The notes: generated from the sequence alone by a model not told the origin. DNA of 64,000 bases from JAYVJH01 sp043777595 (GCA_043777595.1 JAYWHT010000060.1:1-64000), one strand, 5' to 3'; positions 9,891 to 17,717 are shown, counted from the first letter of the stretch. Numbers and translations are program-made.

Positions 9891-9930
9891 AGAATCGGAC
9901 TGTAGTTTGGAAAAATACAGTCCGATTCTT
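9890..9930. terminator. Bidirectional intrinsic terminator
   Basis: 15-bp perfect arms (9890-9904 AAGAATCGGACTGTA and 9916-9930) with an 11-nt loop lie between the convergent Uma2 gene and the cysteine-rich lipoprotein gene. The T-tracts are short on both sides, so strength is uncertain. Confidence 0.75.
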
Positions 9931-9946
9931 ATCACTAAAATTTGAG

Positions 9947-10846
9947 TTATTTCTGTGGTATCTTCTTCATGGCACATTTAGAACAACCGCCACCTACACA
10001 TTTCCAGCCAACATTAACACCCAGTGGCCCAGTAACTTCTTCGAGCGTACACCCACTGCCCTCAGTGCAGTTACAAGTAGGTTTGTCTCCGCTCGAATAG
10101 CGACCATTTTTAGACTGCACGTATTTTAATGGTAAATGTAGAGCCATTTTGACACCAAAAACATCAACTGCCACTTGTGGATTTTGACTAATATCCTCTT
10201 TTGATAGTTGCAGCATTGACTTACCGTAAGCGTTTTCTATAAATGCTTCCAGGGCATCAGCTACTGGTTTGTACGACATGAGCAGTTTAGCTTTTGGTGC
10301 CGAAAAATCACTTTTTAAATCATCGTCATCAACAATCAACTTAACTCCCTTAGATAAATCAATAACACCCCCCAATTCATAATCTTCTGGTGTCATCGCT
10401 TTGGCTTCTTTTGTTTTGGTACCAGTGCAAGAGCCATCACAAGTACCCGAAGCACACCCAGTAATTGTCTTTCCTTTTTCGGTTGCAGTATAAACATCAC
10501 AACCACCACCTTTTTTACTACAATCGCACTGGTAGCCCATTGAGGTATAAGTGGCTGGTACACCATCTTGACCTATGCCAAGAAAAACCATTCCTTTCGG
10601 AAAAACAAAACGCACAGTAGAGTTCGATACTTTAACAACGTCCATACCGTCGGGGAGTTTGATGTCGTTAAATGAGAGGTTTACTGTCTTTGAAACCATC
10701 GAAAACAGTGAAGCACTTTGGAGTTCTGACACAGGTGATTTAGCTGGTAACTCTGGCTCAGATTTTTGGCAAGACATTACAAAATAAATGGCAGATGTAC
10801 CCACTAACATTGCCATTAAGTACTTAGAAATCATTTGATTTTTCAT
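9947..10846 (-). CDS. Lipoprotein with duplicated six-cysteine motif, unknown function
   Basis: 299 residues. A signal peptide II with lipobox FVMSC puts the lipidated Cys at 26. The protein has two matching six-cysteine clusters. The first is C107-x-C109-x6-C116-x14-C131-x4-C136-x3-C140. The second, at the C-terminus, is C258-x-C260-x5-C266-x16-C283-x4-C288-x2-C291. Gly and Lys surround both. The 110-residue region between them is Cys-free and acidic (VDDDD near 171-175). The layout suggests disulfide-bonded or metal-binding knobs on an envelope lipoprotein. I recognise no named family. A 13-nt A-run upstream on the plus strand gives a T-run ahead of the start, and no TAnnTTTG box was found. 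Confidence 0.8.
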   Translation of the reverse strand: MKNQMISKYLMAMLVGTSAIYFVMSCQKSEPELPAKSPVSELQSASLFSMVSKTVNLSFNDIKLPDGMDVVKVSNSTVRFVFPKGMVFLGIGQDGVPATYTSMGYQCDCSKKGGGCDVYTATEKGKTITGCASGTCDGSCTGTKTKEAKAMTPEDYELGGVIDLSKGVKLIVDDDDLKSDFSAPKAKLLMSYKPVADALEAFIENAYGKSMLQLSKEDISQNPQVAVDVFGVKMALHLPLKYVQSKNGRYSSGDKPTCNCTEGSGCTLEEVTGPLGVNVGWKCVGGGCSKCAMKKIPQK

Positions 10847-10927
10847 GTGTATTTGGTTGTTTAAAGTGAAAGGCGAATATGAAAAAAAAAAAAAATAGAA
10901 TCCTAATAATTTTCTAAATATTTTGGT

Positions 10928-10983
10928 TCTTCGTTGATTTATACGAGTTTACCAAAGCCATCGCTCCAAGCGATGGCTTCGGT
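10928..10983. repeat. REP-like hairpin with shared 18-nt flank
   Basis: The hairpin ACCAAAGCCATCGCT-CCA-AGCGATGGCTTCGGT spans 10951-10983 (15-bp arms, one mismatch). It is nearly the same as the hairpin at 60322-60354. The flank TCTTCGTTGATTTATACG (10928-10945) recurs with one change at 31683-31700. It lies in the divergent gap between the lipoprotein and amidotransferase genes. Confidence 0.6.
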
Positions 10984-11046
10984 TCGGCTTCAAGCAGCAT
11001 CTCCGTAGAAATCAGAGTAGGACCAATATTTTTGAATGGTAGATAA

Positions 11047-11080
11047 TTGGTATTATAATATTTTATTTAATGTAACTTTG
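11047..11080 (+). promoter_or_regulatory. Promoter for the glutamine amidotransferase gene
   Basis: TTG (11047-11049) and TAACTTTG (11073-11080) match the Bacteroidetes -33/-7 elements with a 23-nt spacer. The ATG at 11086 lies only 5 nt after the -7 box, so the mRNA is predicted to be leaderless or nearly so. Confidence 0.55.
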
Positions 11081-11085
11081 TAGCC

Positions 11086-11922
11086 ATGAACAGACAATTA
11101 AAAGTAGCGATTTTGGATATGTACAACGGTGTCGCCAACGAAGGTATGCGTTGTATCAAGACCATTGCAGGGCGTTTTGTTGCCCAAGACGACATTGTAG
11201 GCCAGTACGATATATTTGATGTACGACAAAAAAACGAAGTCCCCGACCTAAGCTACGATATTTTTATTGGCTCAGGCGGCCCCGGCAATCCTGTGCCAGT
11301 GGGTGAAGCATGGGAGCAGTCGTTTTTTGGGTTGTTAGACCAAATCAAAGCGCACAACGAACAAGCTGACGAGGGCGACAAAAAATATTTGTTTTTAATC
11401 TGTCATTCGTTTCAGATGGCCGCACACCATTGGGCTTTGGGAACTGTCTGTAAACGGCGGAGTACATCGTTTGGTATATTTCCAATGAGCCGCACTCGTG
11501 CTGGGCAGTCAGAACCGTTTTTTGAAGACTTACCAGAAAAGTTTTTTGCCGTCGATTCTCGTGACTATCAGCTTATTGAACCAAACACTGCCAACCTCAA
11601 AAACATAGGTGCAAAAGTGCTATGTATCGAAAAAGCCCGTCCGCACGTTAATCTCGACAGAGCCGTGATGGCCATTCGGTTTACTGCCGAAATTTTTGGT
11701 ACGCAGTTTCACCCCGAAGCCGATGCTGAGGGAATGTTGCGGTATTTTGAGAAAGACGAAAAACGAGATGCGATTATTGCCAATCATGGCCTCAAAAAAT
11801 ACAACGATATGGTAACAAGCCTGCAAGACCCCGACAAAATTAGCTTGACAGAGTCTGTGATATTGCCCACATTTCTCAGCCAAGCCGCAGAGCAGTTGCT
11901 GGGTGTGTATGAGTTTGCTTAA
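11086..11922 (+). CDS. Class I (type 1) glutamine amidotransferase, GMP-synthase-like
   Basis: 278 residues, single GATase-1 domain. The oxyanion-strand motif GSGGPGNP (about 62-69), the nucleophile C106 in ICHSFQ, and H209/E211 in FHPEAD make a complete Cys-His-Glu triad. The protein should hydrolyse glutamine and pass ammonia to a partner synthetase. The partner is not fused and not adjacent. It lacks the ATP-pyrophosphatase half of GuaA, so it is not GMP synthase itself. The carboxylate-amine ligase at 8181 is a plausible partner by family co-occurrence. The SIMPL gene follows 21 bp downstream and may be co-transcribed. Confidence 0.85.
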   Translation: MNRQLKVAILDMYNGVANEGMRCIKTIAGRFVAQDDIVGQYDIFDVRQKNEVPDLSYDIFIGSGGPGNPVPVGEAWEQSFFGLLDQIKAHNEQADEGDKKYLFLICHSFQMAAHHWALGTVCKRRSTSFGIFPMSRTRAGQSEPFFEDLPEKFFAVDSRDYQLIEPNTANLKNIGAKVLCIEKARPHVNLDRAVMAIRFTAEIFGTQFHPEADAEGMLRYFEKDEKRDAIIANHGLKKYNDMVTSLQDPDKISLTESVILPTFLSQAAEQLLGVYEFA

Positions 11923-11943
11923 ATTTTTAAACAAAACCCTAAA

Positions 11944-12675
11944 ATGAAAAAATACCTGTTAATTGTATCAATATTAGTTGCTTATTTTTCACCTGTCCAA
12001 TCTCAAAACACTGCTTTGAAAACAGAAAAAGACGTATTTAAAAACATCGAAGTAACGGGAGTGGCCGAGATGGAAGTCGTGCCAGACGAGTTGTATTTTA
12101 CGATTTCGCTCAAAGAATATTTTAAAGACGAAAAAAGCCAAAAAGACAAAGTGGCCATTGACATATTAGAAAAACAGTTGATTGAAGCCGTCAAGTCATC
12201 GGGGTTATCTCGTGAAAACCTTACTATCAGTGGCGTAACGGGCTACAGAGAATGGAATGGGCGCAAGAAACCACAGATTTTTTTGGCAGCCAAACAGTAT
12301 CAACTCAAACTCAGTAATCTCAATAATGTCAATGACCTAATGGCCAAAGTCGATGACCGTGGCGTAGAATATGTGAGTATGAACAGGGTGGAACATTCTA
12401 AAAAAGAAGAGTTCAGAAAGCAAGTCAAAATCAACGCCCTTAAAGCGGCCAAAGACAAAGCCAGCTATTTGTTGGAGTCTATCAATGAAAAAATCGGCGA
12501 AGTAATAGAAATCAGAGAAGGCGAAGACAATTATTATTATCCACAAATAGCCCAACAACGCAACTTCAAAGTAATGGCCATGGCCGCCGACGAAGCAGCC
12601 CCACAAGAGCCAAGTTTGGAGTATCAAAAAATCAAGATTAGTTACCGCATGGTGGCTGTTTTTAGAATCAAGTAA
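11944..12675 (+). CDS. SIMPL (DUF541) domain envelope protein
   Basis: 243 residues with a cleavable signal peptide (about residues 1-20, ending VQSQ). The SIMPL domain fills the rest, beginning with IEVTGVAEMEVVPDELYFTI (about 36-55). Homologues are periplasmic or surface proteins of the Oxidative-stress-defence type (YggE-like). The domain may form oligomeric rings, and its biochemical activity is unknown. It sits 21 bp after the amidotransferase and 37 bp before gldF on the same strand, so a three-gene transcript is possible. Confidence 0.85.
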   Translation: MKKYLLIVSILVAYFSPVQSQNTALKTEKDVFKNIEVTGVAEMEVVPDELYFTISLKEYFKDEKSQKDKVAIDILEKQLIEAVKSSGLSRENLTISGVTGYREWNGRKKPQIFLAAKQYQLKLSNLNNVNDLMAKVDDRGVEYVSMNRVEHSKKEEFRKQVKINALKAAKDKASYLLESINEKIGEVIEIREGEDNYYYPQIAQQRNFKVMAMAADEAAPQEPSLEYQKIKISYRMVAVFRIK

Positions 12676-12712
12676 TCGTGGTCAATCAATTTGTAAATCG
12701 TCATTTGTCAAG

Positions 12713-13441
12713 ATGCTCACTATTTTCAAAAAAGAAATCAATTCATTTTTTAGCTCGCTGACGGCCTATGTTGTCATGGCTGTTTTTTTGACTACCGTTG
12801 GCTTGTTGCTTTGGGTGTTTCCGAGCAGTAGCGTACTCAATTATGGCTATGCCGACTTGGGTACGTTTTTTAATCTGACTCCTTACATTCTAATTTTCTT
12901 GATTCCGGCCATCACCATGCGGTCGTTTGCCGAAGAATTTAAAAATGGAACGATTGAACTACTATTGACCAAACCGCTTAGTGATTTGCGATTGGTTCTG
13001 GGTAAATTTCTGGCCAATGCCATAGTAGTTGTGCTGATGCTCGTGCCTACGCTGGTTTATTATTATAGTGTTTACGAACTCGGTAATCCTGTCGGCAACA
13101 TCGATTCTGGGGCTGTTTTTGGGTCTTATATTGGTCTCATGTTATTGTCTGCCGTTTTTGTAGCTGTCGGAATCTGGACTTCTTCCTTGACCGACAATCA
13201 GATTGTGGCCTTTGTGTTGGGAGTGTTTGTGTGTTTTTTGTTGTACGTTGGCATTGGTGCAGTAGGTAGTCTGGACGTTTGGGGTAGTGCCGCTTATTTA
13301 TTTTCATGGCTCGCCCTCGACCAACAATACGCCGACTTAGGCCGTGGCCTGATAGACTCTCGCAATGTGGTTTATTTGTTGAGTATTGCCGTTTTTTTTG
13401 TCTGGCTCACCACCCAACGAATCGCTTCCAAAAGGTTATAG
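12713..13441 (+). CDS. gldF: Gliding-motility ABC transporter permease GldF
   Basis: 242 residues with six hydrophobic segments. It begins MLTIFKKEINSFFSSLTAY and has ITMRSFAEEFKNGTIELLLT (about 66-85), the signature of GldF and related ABC-2 permeases. In gliding Bacteroidetes, GldF works with GldG (periplasmic/membrane) and the ATPase GldA. The usual downstream partner gldG is absent here, because the next gene is on the opposite strand after 2 bp. GldG must be encoded elsewhere, be fused, or be lost. The name is by family resemblance, so a general ABC-2 permease remains possible. Confidence 0.82.
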   Translation: MLTIFKKEINSFFSSLTAYVVMAVFLTTVGLLLWVFPSSSVLNYGYADLGTFFNLTPYILIFLIPAITMRSFAEEFKNGTIELLLTKPLSDLRLVLGKFLANAIVVVLMLVPTLVYYYSVYELGNPVGNIDSGAVFGSYIGLMLLSAVFVAVGIWTSSLTDNQIVAFVLGVFVCFLLYVGIGAVGSLDVWGSAAYLFSWLALDQQYADLGRGLIDSRNVVYLLSIAVFFVWLTTQRIASKRL

Positions 13442-13443
13442 GG

Positions 13444-13773
13444 CTACTTTTTTAGGGCTTTGTAAAGTATGTTTTTGATTACAGTCTTAATTAAATTTTG
13501 TTTCAATAATCCCAAGGCGAGTAGCAACAAAAACAATATTAACATTATCAAAAAACCAAGATAACGACTTTCGAGCCAGTGATTTAAGAGCGAGGCAATC
13601 AAAGTCAGCACAAATAACGCTACCCCAAAGCCAAGGCAAATTATTACTACCAAATATACTACTTGCACAGCTACATTTTCTAATTTTTCTTGACTTTCGG
13701 CCTTAAAAAGTTCAGTCCGTACCTCAATATATTTGTAGAGCGTATCTCTTATTTCTTCTAATTGTTTAAACAT
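13444..13773 (-). CDS. Phage holin-X family-like membrane protein
   Basis: 109 residues. An N-terminal charged amphipathic helix (about 1-35) is followed by two strong transmembrane segments (about 37-62 and 72-90) and a basic tail. This layout fits the 'putative superfamily III holin-X' (DUF/YqjE-like) proteins that are common outside phages. There are no phage genes nearby, so a lysis role is not implied. It is convergent with gldF with a 2-bp gap and no room for a separate terminator. Confidence 0.75.
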   Translation of the reverse strand: MFKQLEEIRDTLYKYIEVRTELFKAESQEKLENVAVQVVYLVVIICLGFGVALFVLTLIASLLNHWLESRYLGFLIMLILFLLLLALGLLKQNLIKTVIKNILYKALKK

Positions 13774-13885
13774 CGTTGGGTTGTGTTTTTGTAAAATGGG
13801 TCAATTTGTATCAAAAGAACAGATTGTGGTTGGTACTCGACAATAAAATTCGGTACTTTGTATTCTCAAAATTTTATCAAAAGTA

Positions 13886-14689
13886 ATGAAAATAGCGATT
13901 GTTGGTTGTGGAAATATGGGAATGGCTTTTGCCAAGTCGTTTGTTCAGTATGATTTAGTAAAAAAAGAAAACTTACTACTCATCGAAAAAAGCGCAGAGC
14001 GAGCGGCTATTTTGAGAGAAGAAAAAGCTGGCTCGGTCATCGAAACCATCAGTAGTAATGTTGGCGACTGTGATGTTGTGATACTATCGGTCAAGCCGCA
14101 AGACTTTGGTAGTGTCCAAGATGCGCTCAAAGCGGTCGTTAAGCCCGCACAAGTGGTGCTTTCGATTATGGCCGGTATTCCCATTGCTCGTATTCAGACT
14201 GCGCTCAACCATCAGCTTGTTATTAGGGCCATGCCCAACACTCCCGCTATGATGGGTATGGGTATTACGGGCTTTACATCGGCCAAAGAAATTAGTTTTA
14301 GCCAGTTGCTCAAAGTCGAAAACTTGATTAGTACCACGGGGCGGTCGGTGTTTTTGGAAGACGAAACCATGCTCGATGCCGTAACGGCACTAAGTGGCAG
14401 CGGCCCAGCTTATTTTTATTATATCGTCAAAGCCATGGTTGAGGCAGGCAAACAAATGGGCTTTGAAGATTCGATGGCCACGTTATTAGTCAAACAAACA
14501 ATGTTGGGGGCTTTTCATCTTATCAATACTGCCGACAAAAGCCTCGACGACCTCATCAAGGCTGTGGCTTCAAAAGGCGGTACTACCGAAGCTGCATTGA
14601 GAGAGTTTGAAACAGGCGATTTATCAAAAACTATCACAACGGGTATATTGGCAGCCGAACAACGTGCCAAAGAATTGTCAAATAGCTAA
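13886..14689 (+). CDS. proC: Pyrroline-5-carboxylate reductase
   Basis: 267 residues, the usual ProC length. The Rossmann motif GCGNMG (residues 7-12) binds NAD(P)H. RAMPNTPAMMGMGITGF (about 112-128) and the signature ALSGSGPAYFYYIVKAMVEAG (about 169-189) followed by QTMLGAFHL are family hallmarks. It catalyses the last step of proline synthesis in the cytoplasm. It is a single gene and ends just before a REP-like hairpin. Confidence 0.95.
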   Translation: MKIAIVGCGNMGMAFAKSFVQYDLVKKENLLLIEKSAERAAILREEKAGSVIETISSNVGDCDVVILSVKPQDFGSVQDALKAVVKPAQVVLSIMAGIPIARIQTALNHQLVIRAMPNTPAMMGMGITGFTSAKEISFSQLLKVENLISTTGRSVFLEDETMLDAVTALSGSGPAYFYYIVKAMVEAGKQMGFEDSMATLLVKQTMLGAFHLINTADKSLDDLIKAVASKGGTTEAALREFETGDLSKTITTGILAAEQRAKELSNS

Positions 14690-14696
14690 AATCAAA

Positions 14697-14725
14697 AGTC
14701 CCCATTGCAGTTTGCAACGAGGACT
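14697..14725. repeat. Imperfect hairpin after proC (REP-like or terminator)
   Basis: AGTCCCCATTGCA-GTT-TGCAACGAGGACT has 13-nt arms with two mismatches. It starts 7 nt after the proC stop and is followed by GTTTTCTT. It may end proC transcription, but its shape is that of a dispersed palindrome. Confidence 0.5.
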
Positions 14726-15146
14726 GTTTTCTTAAATAGGGTAGGGAGCAATAAATATTATGGACGACTAATTGTATGTATTTTTTAAAACTGGGCTTTG
14801 AGCTTAAAATTAGGACTTTAATTTGACAATAAAGTAACATATTCTAAAAATAAATTTTTGTTATTTTTTCTGATAAGTCTTTAAAACAATAATAATATCT
14901 TACCATTCGTGAATATATTGCAATTTTTGCCATCTTTGTTGCGTTTTCAAATAAACCTCAAAAATGACCATTTTTATAACAATACTCCAACGCATTTTTA
15001 TGGCCCCTTTTTGGTTTAGACCCCGATGGGTCTAAACATCTGCTTGTGCTTTGCAAAGGCTCGCCCAATCTTGACAAAATCTATTTACTAACAAACCAAT
15101 ACGGATATTCTGTCTCCGTTAAAGGAAAAAATCCTAACAAACGACA
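14726..15146. other. 420-bp AT-rich gap with one small palindrome
   Basis: Between proC and the GNAT gene I see no convincing gene. A palindrome TTTAGACCC-CGAT-GGGTCTAAA lies at 15015-15036. A 23-codon open frame (14964-15035) contains three Arg and two Trp codons and ends inside that palindrome, but it has no supporting promoter. An AAAGGA purine run (15121-15126) lies about 20 nt before the GNAT start. Confidence 0.4.
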
Positions 15147-15866
15147 TTGACTAATCTCGACATTATACAAGACCAATACATTGTTCAGGTTGCCACCAGC
15201 GAACACCTCCACTTGACGGCTCAAATCTGTAAACAAATGGAGGAAAGTGCCAAAGAACGAGGCACTGGCATAGCCAAACGTTCGCCTGAATATTTAATTG
15301 AGAAAATAAACGAAGGCAAAGCCGTGGTGGCCACTACGCTTTTGGGCGACTGGGTAGGCTTTTGTTATGTCGAAACATGGGAGCATGGCAAGTTTGTGGC
15401 TAACTCTGGCCTAATTGTTCACCCCGACTATCGAAAGAGTGGTATTGCCAAGGCCATCAAAGCCAAAGCCTTTGAGTTGTCTCGAACCAAATATCCCGAT
15501 GCCAAAATTATAGGAATCACAACGAGTCTGGCCGTAATGAAAATCAACTCTGACTTGGGCTACGAACCCGTTACGTTTAGCGAACTCCCCGCCGACGATG
15601 CCTTCTGGAAAGGCTGCTCAAGTTGTGTCAATTATGATGTCTTGACCCGTACAAACCGTAAAAACTGCCTCTGTACGGGTATGATGTATAATGCCGAAGA
15701 AATAAAAAAGAAAGAGACTAAAACAGCTTGGGATTTTGTAAAGAAATCGAAAATATACGAGCGTTTGGTTAGGCTGAAGCAACATCTCTTTTTACCTAAA
15801 GAAATAAAAGAGGCCAAAATAAAAGCTCTCAAACGAAATCAAACCCAAGACTTAGTGCCAGCTTAG
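15147..15866 (+). CDS. GNAT N-acyltransferase linked to arginine synthesis (ArgA-like candidate)
   Basis: 239 residues. The only start available after the in-frame stop at 15135 is TTG at 15147, or a rarer codon. A GNAT fold is visible: the beta4 segment FVANSGLIVHPDYRKSGIAKAIK (about 83-105) carries the acetyl-CoA loop (a variant R-K-S-G-I-A). Then come the SLAVMKINSDLGYEPV strand and a Cys cluster, C157-x2-C160 and C174-x-C176 (WKGCSSC, NCLCTG). The same architecture occurs ahead of argG in many Bacteroidetes. A role as N-acetyl- or N-succinyl-glutamate synthase, the first step of arginine synthesis, is a reasonable inference but not shown. argG follows 104 bp downstream, across a strong hairpin. 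Confidence 0.82.
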   Translation: MTNLDIIQDQYIVQVATSEHLHLTAQICKQMEESAKERGTGIAKRSPEYLIEKINEGKAVVATTLLGDWVGFCYVETWEHGKFVANSGLIVHPDYRKSGIAKAIKAKAFELSRTKYPDAKIIGITTSLAVMKINSDLGYEPVTFSELPADDAFWKGCSSCVNYDVLTRTNRKNCLCTGMMYNAEEIKKKETKTAWDFVKKSKIYERLVRLKQHLFLPKEIKEAKIKALKRNQTQDLVPA

Positions 15867-15892
15867 GATAGGCAGGCAACACAGAGGTCGTC

Positions 15893-15919
15893 AAAAAAAG
15901 CACAGTCCGTGCTTTTTTT
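15893..15919 (+). terminator. Intrinsic terminator or attenuator between GNAT gene and argG
   Basis: 11-bp arms AAAAAAAGCAC / GTGCTTTTTTT with loop AGTCC end in a T7 tract. It lies 27 bp after the GNAT stop and 52 bp before argG. The flanking A and T runs let it act in both directions. It either separates the two genes or sets the ratio of the operon's products. Confidence 0.8.
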
Positions 15920-15970
15920 GCTACATTTACATCATCTCAACATCAATATTCAATCCATACCATTTTAATA

Positions 15971-17173
15971 ATGTCCACCAAAAAAGTTGTTTTAGCGTTT
16001 AGCGGAGGCTTAGATACTTCGTTTTGTGTCAAATATTTAGTCGAAAACAAAGGCTATGAAGTCTATTCTGTATTGGTCGATACAGGCGGTTTTTCAGAAT
16101 CAGAGCTTGCCGCTGTCGAAGCCCGTGCTTACTCGCTGGGGGTCAAAAATCATACCACAATCTCACAAATTGACGATTATTATACCAAATGTATCAAGTA
16201 TTTAGTTTTTGGTAATATTCTCAAAAACAACACTTATCCGCTATCGGTCAGTGCCGAGCGTATTTTTCAGGCAGTAGCTGTGGCGCAGTATGCCAAAAGT
16301 ATTGATGCTCAGGCTATTGCACATGGTAGCACAGGCGCAGGCAACGATCAGGTACGGTTTGACATGGCGTTCAGAATCATCATGCCCGAAGCCGAAATCA
16401 TTACACCTATCAGAGACCTACGGCTATCTCGTGAGGCCGAAATTGAGTATTTAAAGTCAAAGGGAGTAGTTCAAGAATGGCATAAGTCGGCATATTCTAT
16501 CAATAAAGGACTGTGGGGAACGTCGGTAGGAGGCAAAGAAACGCTGACTTCCGACCAGTTTTTGCCAGAGTCGGCTTTTCCGACCCAAGTAACTAAAACC
16601 GAGGCCGAGCAAATTACCCTACATTTTGAAAAAGGCGAATTAAAAGGTATTGACAATGAGCATTTTGATAATCCGACCGATGCCATCAAAGCCCTAAGCG
16701 ATATAGCTGCACCTTTTGGTATTGGCCGAGATATTCATGTTGGCGACACTATCATTGGCATCAAAGGACGAGTAGGTTTTGAGGCCGCTGCCCCTGTTAT
16801 TATCATCAAAGCACATCACACTCTCGAAAAACACGTACTGACCGAGCAACAACTCTACTGGAAAGAACAACTCGCCAACTGGTACGGAAGTCTGCTACAC
16901 AAGGGGCAGTTTTTGGAGCCTGTGATGCGGAACATCGAAACCTTTTTGGCCGACACCCAAAGCCACGTTACAGGTAGTGTACACGTCCATTTGGCACCTT
17001 ATCGTTTTCATGTGGTGGGCATTGAGTCTAAGTACGACCTGATGTCGCCTGTGTTTGGTACTTATGGCGAAATGAACAACGCTTGGACGGGCGATGACGT
17101 GCGTGGTTTTACTAAGATTGTGTCCAATCAAGTAATGATTCACCAAAAAATTGAGGCGTTGGCAGCAAAATAA
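15971..17173 (+). CDS. argG: Argininosuccinate synthase
   Basis: 400 residues. The N-terminal ATP-pyrophosphatase P-loop AFSGGLDTSFCVKYL (residues 9-23), the AHGSTGAGNDQVRFD segment (about 117-131) and SINKGLWGTSVGGKE (about 176-190) are typical of ArgG. It condenses citrulline (or a succinylated analogue route product) with aspartate, using ATP. It follows the GNAT gene as in other Bacteroidetes arginine operons. No further arginine genes follow: the next gene is a regulator 67 bp on. Confidence 0.95.
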   Translation: MSTKKVVLAFSGGLDTSFCVKYLVENKGYEVYSVLVDTGGFSESELAAVEARAYSLGVKNHTTISQIDDYYTKCIKYLVFGNILKNNTYPLSVSAERIFQAVAVAQYAKSIDAQAIAHGSTGAGNDQVRFDMAFRIIMPEAEIITPIRDLRLSREAEIEYLKSKGVVQEWHKSAYSINKGLWGTSVGGKETLTSDQFLPESAFPTQVTKTEAEQITLHFEKGELKGIDNEHFDNPTDAIKALSDIAAPFGIGRDIHVGDTIIGIKGRVGFEAAAPVIIIKAHHTLEKHVLTEQQLYWKEQLANWYGSLLHKGQFLEPVMRNIETFLADTQSHVTGSVHVHLAPYRFHVVGIESKYDLMSPVFGTYGEMNNAWTGDDVRGFTKIVSNQVMIHQKIEALAAK

Positions 17174-17240
17174 TCGCCAAATTTCCAGTTTTTCGGATTT
17201 ATTGCTAAATTGCCAATTCAAAAAATGACGTACTCAATAG

Positions 17241-17717
17241 ATGGAGAATAACTTTGGCATCAATCTCAAAAATTTGCGAAAATCAAATGGTTTTACGTTA
17301 GAAACTCTCGGCGAAAAACTAAAAATCAGCAAAAGCACGCTCTCAGACTATGAAAACGGCAAAAGCTCACCACCCTTTGATGTTTGCGAGACAATAGCCG
17401 ATTTTTTTAGAATCAATATCGAAGCATTGAGAGCCTCAGACGTACCAAGAATAACGGCTAACACCACATTTGTAGCCAATCGTAATACAGGTGGTTTTAA
17501 GGACGATAACGAAAAAGCAAAAATTGTTGCTCAAAACAATCAATTAGAATTTCAAAACAAAATAGCCAACCAACAAGTCGAAGGGCTGCAAGTGCAGTTG
17601 AAGTTGGTCAATCAGATTGTAGAAAGCAAAAACAGTGAAATTCGTTCGCTACAAATGCAAATCAGATTATTAGATGAAAAATTAGGGGATTTTAAGACAA
17701 CTCTTCGGAGTCATTAA
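17241..17717 (+). CDS. XRE-family regulator with C-terminal coiled coil
   Basis: 158 residues. Residues about 5-62 form a Cro/CI-type helix-turn-helix (LKNLRKSNGFTLETLGEKLKISKSTLSDYENGKSSP). After a linker, residues about 105-155 are a long charged helix with heptad spacing (LQVQLKLVNQIVESKN...), likely a dimerising coiled coil. It binds DNA through the HTH, and the target is unknown. Its last 26 bp overlap the 3' end of the convergent coiled-coil gene (17692-18099). Confidence 0.88.
   Translation: MENNFGINLKNLRKSNGFTLETLGEKLKISKSTLSDYENGKSSPPFDVCETIADFFRINIEALRASDVPRITANTTFVANRNTGGFKDDNEKAKIVAQNNQLEFQNKIANQQVEGLQVQLKLVNQIVESKNSEIRSLQMQIRLLDEKLGDFKTTLRSH

Noticed and set aside
13444..13773. 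Evidence of a prophage from the holin-like protein
   Set aside because: No other phage gene is nearby; this holin-X family is common as ordinary chromosomal membrane proteins.
14964..15035. 23-codon frame with three Arg and two Trp codons upstream of the GNAT gene, a possible arginine leader peptide
   Set aside because: It ends inside a dispersed palindrome, the Arg codons are not consecutive, no TAnnTTTG promoter precedes it, and the terminator-like hairpin lies after the GNAT gene, not before it.
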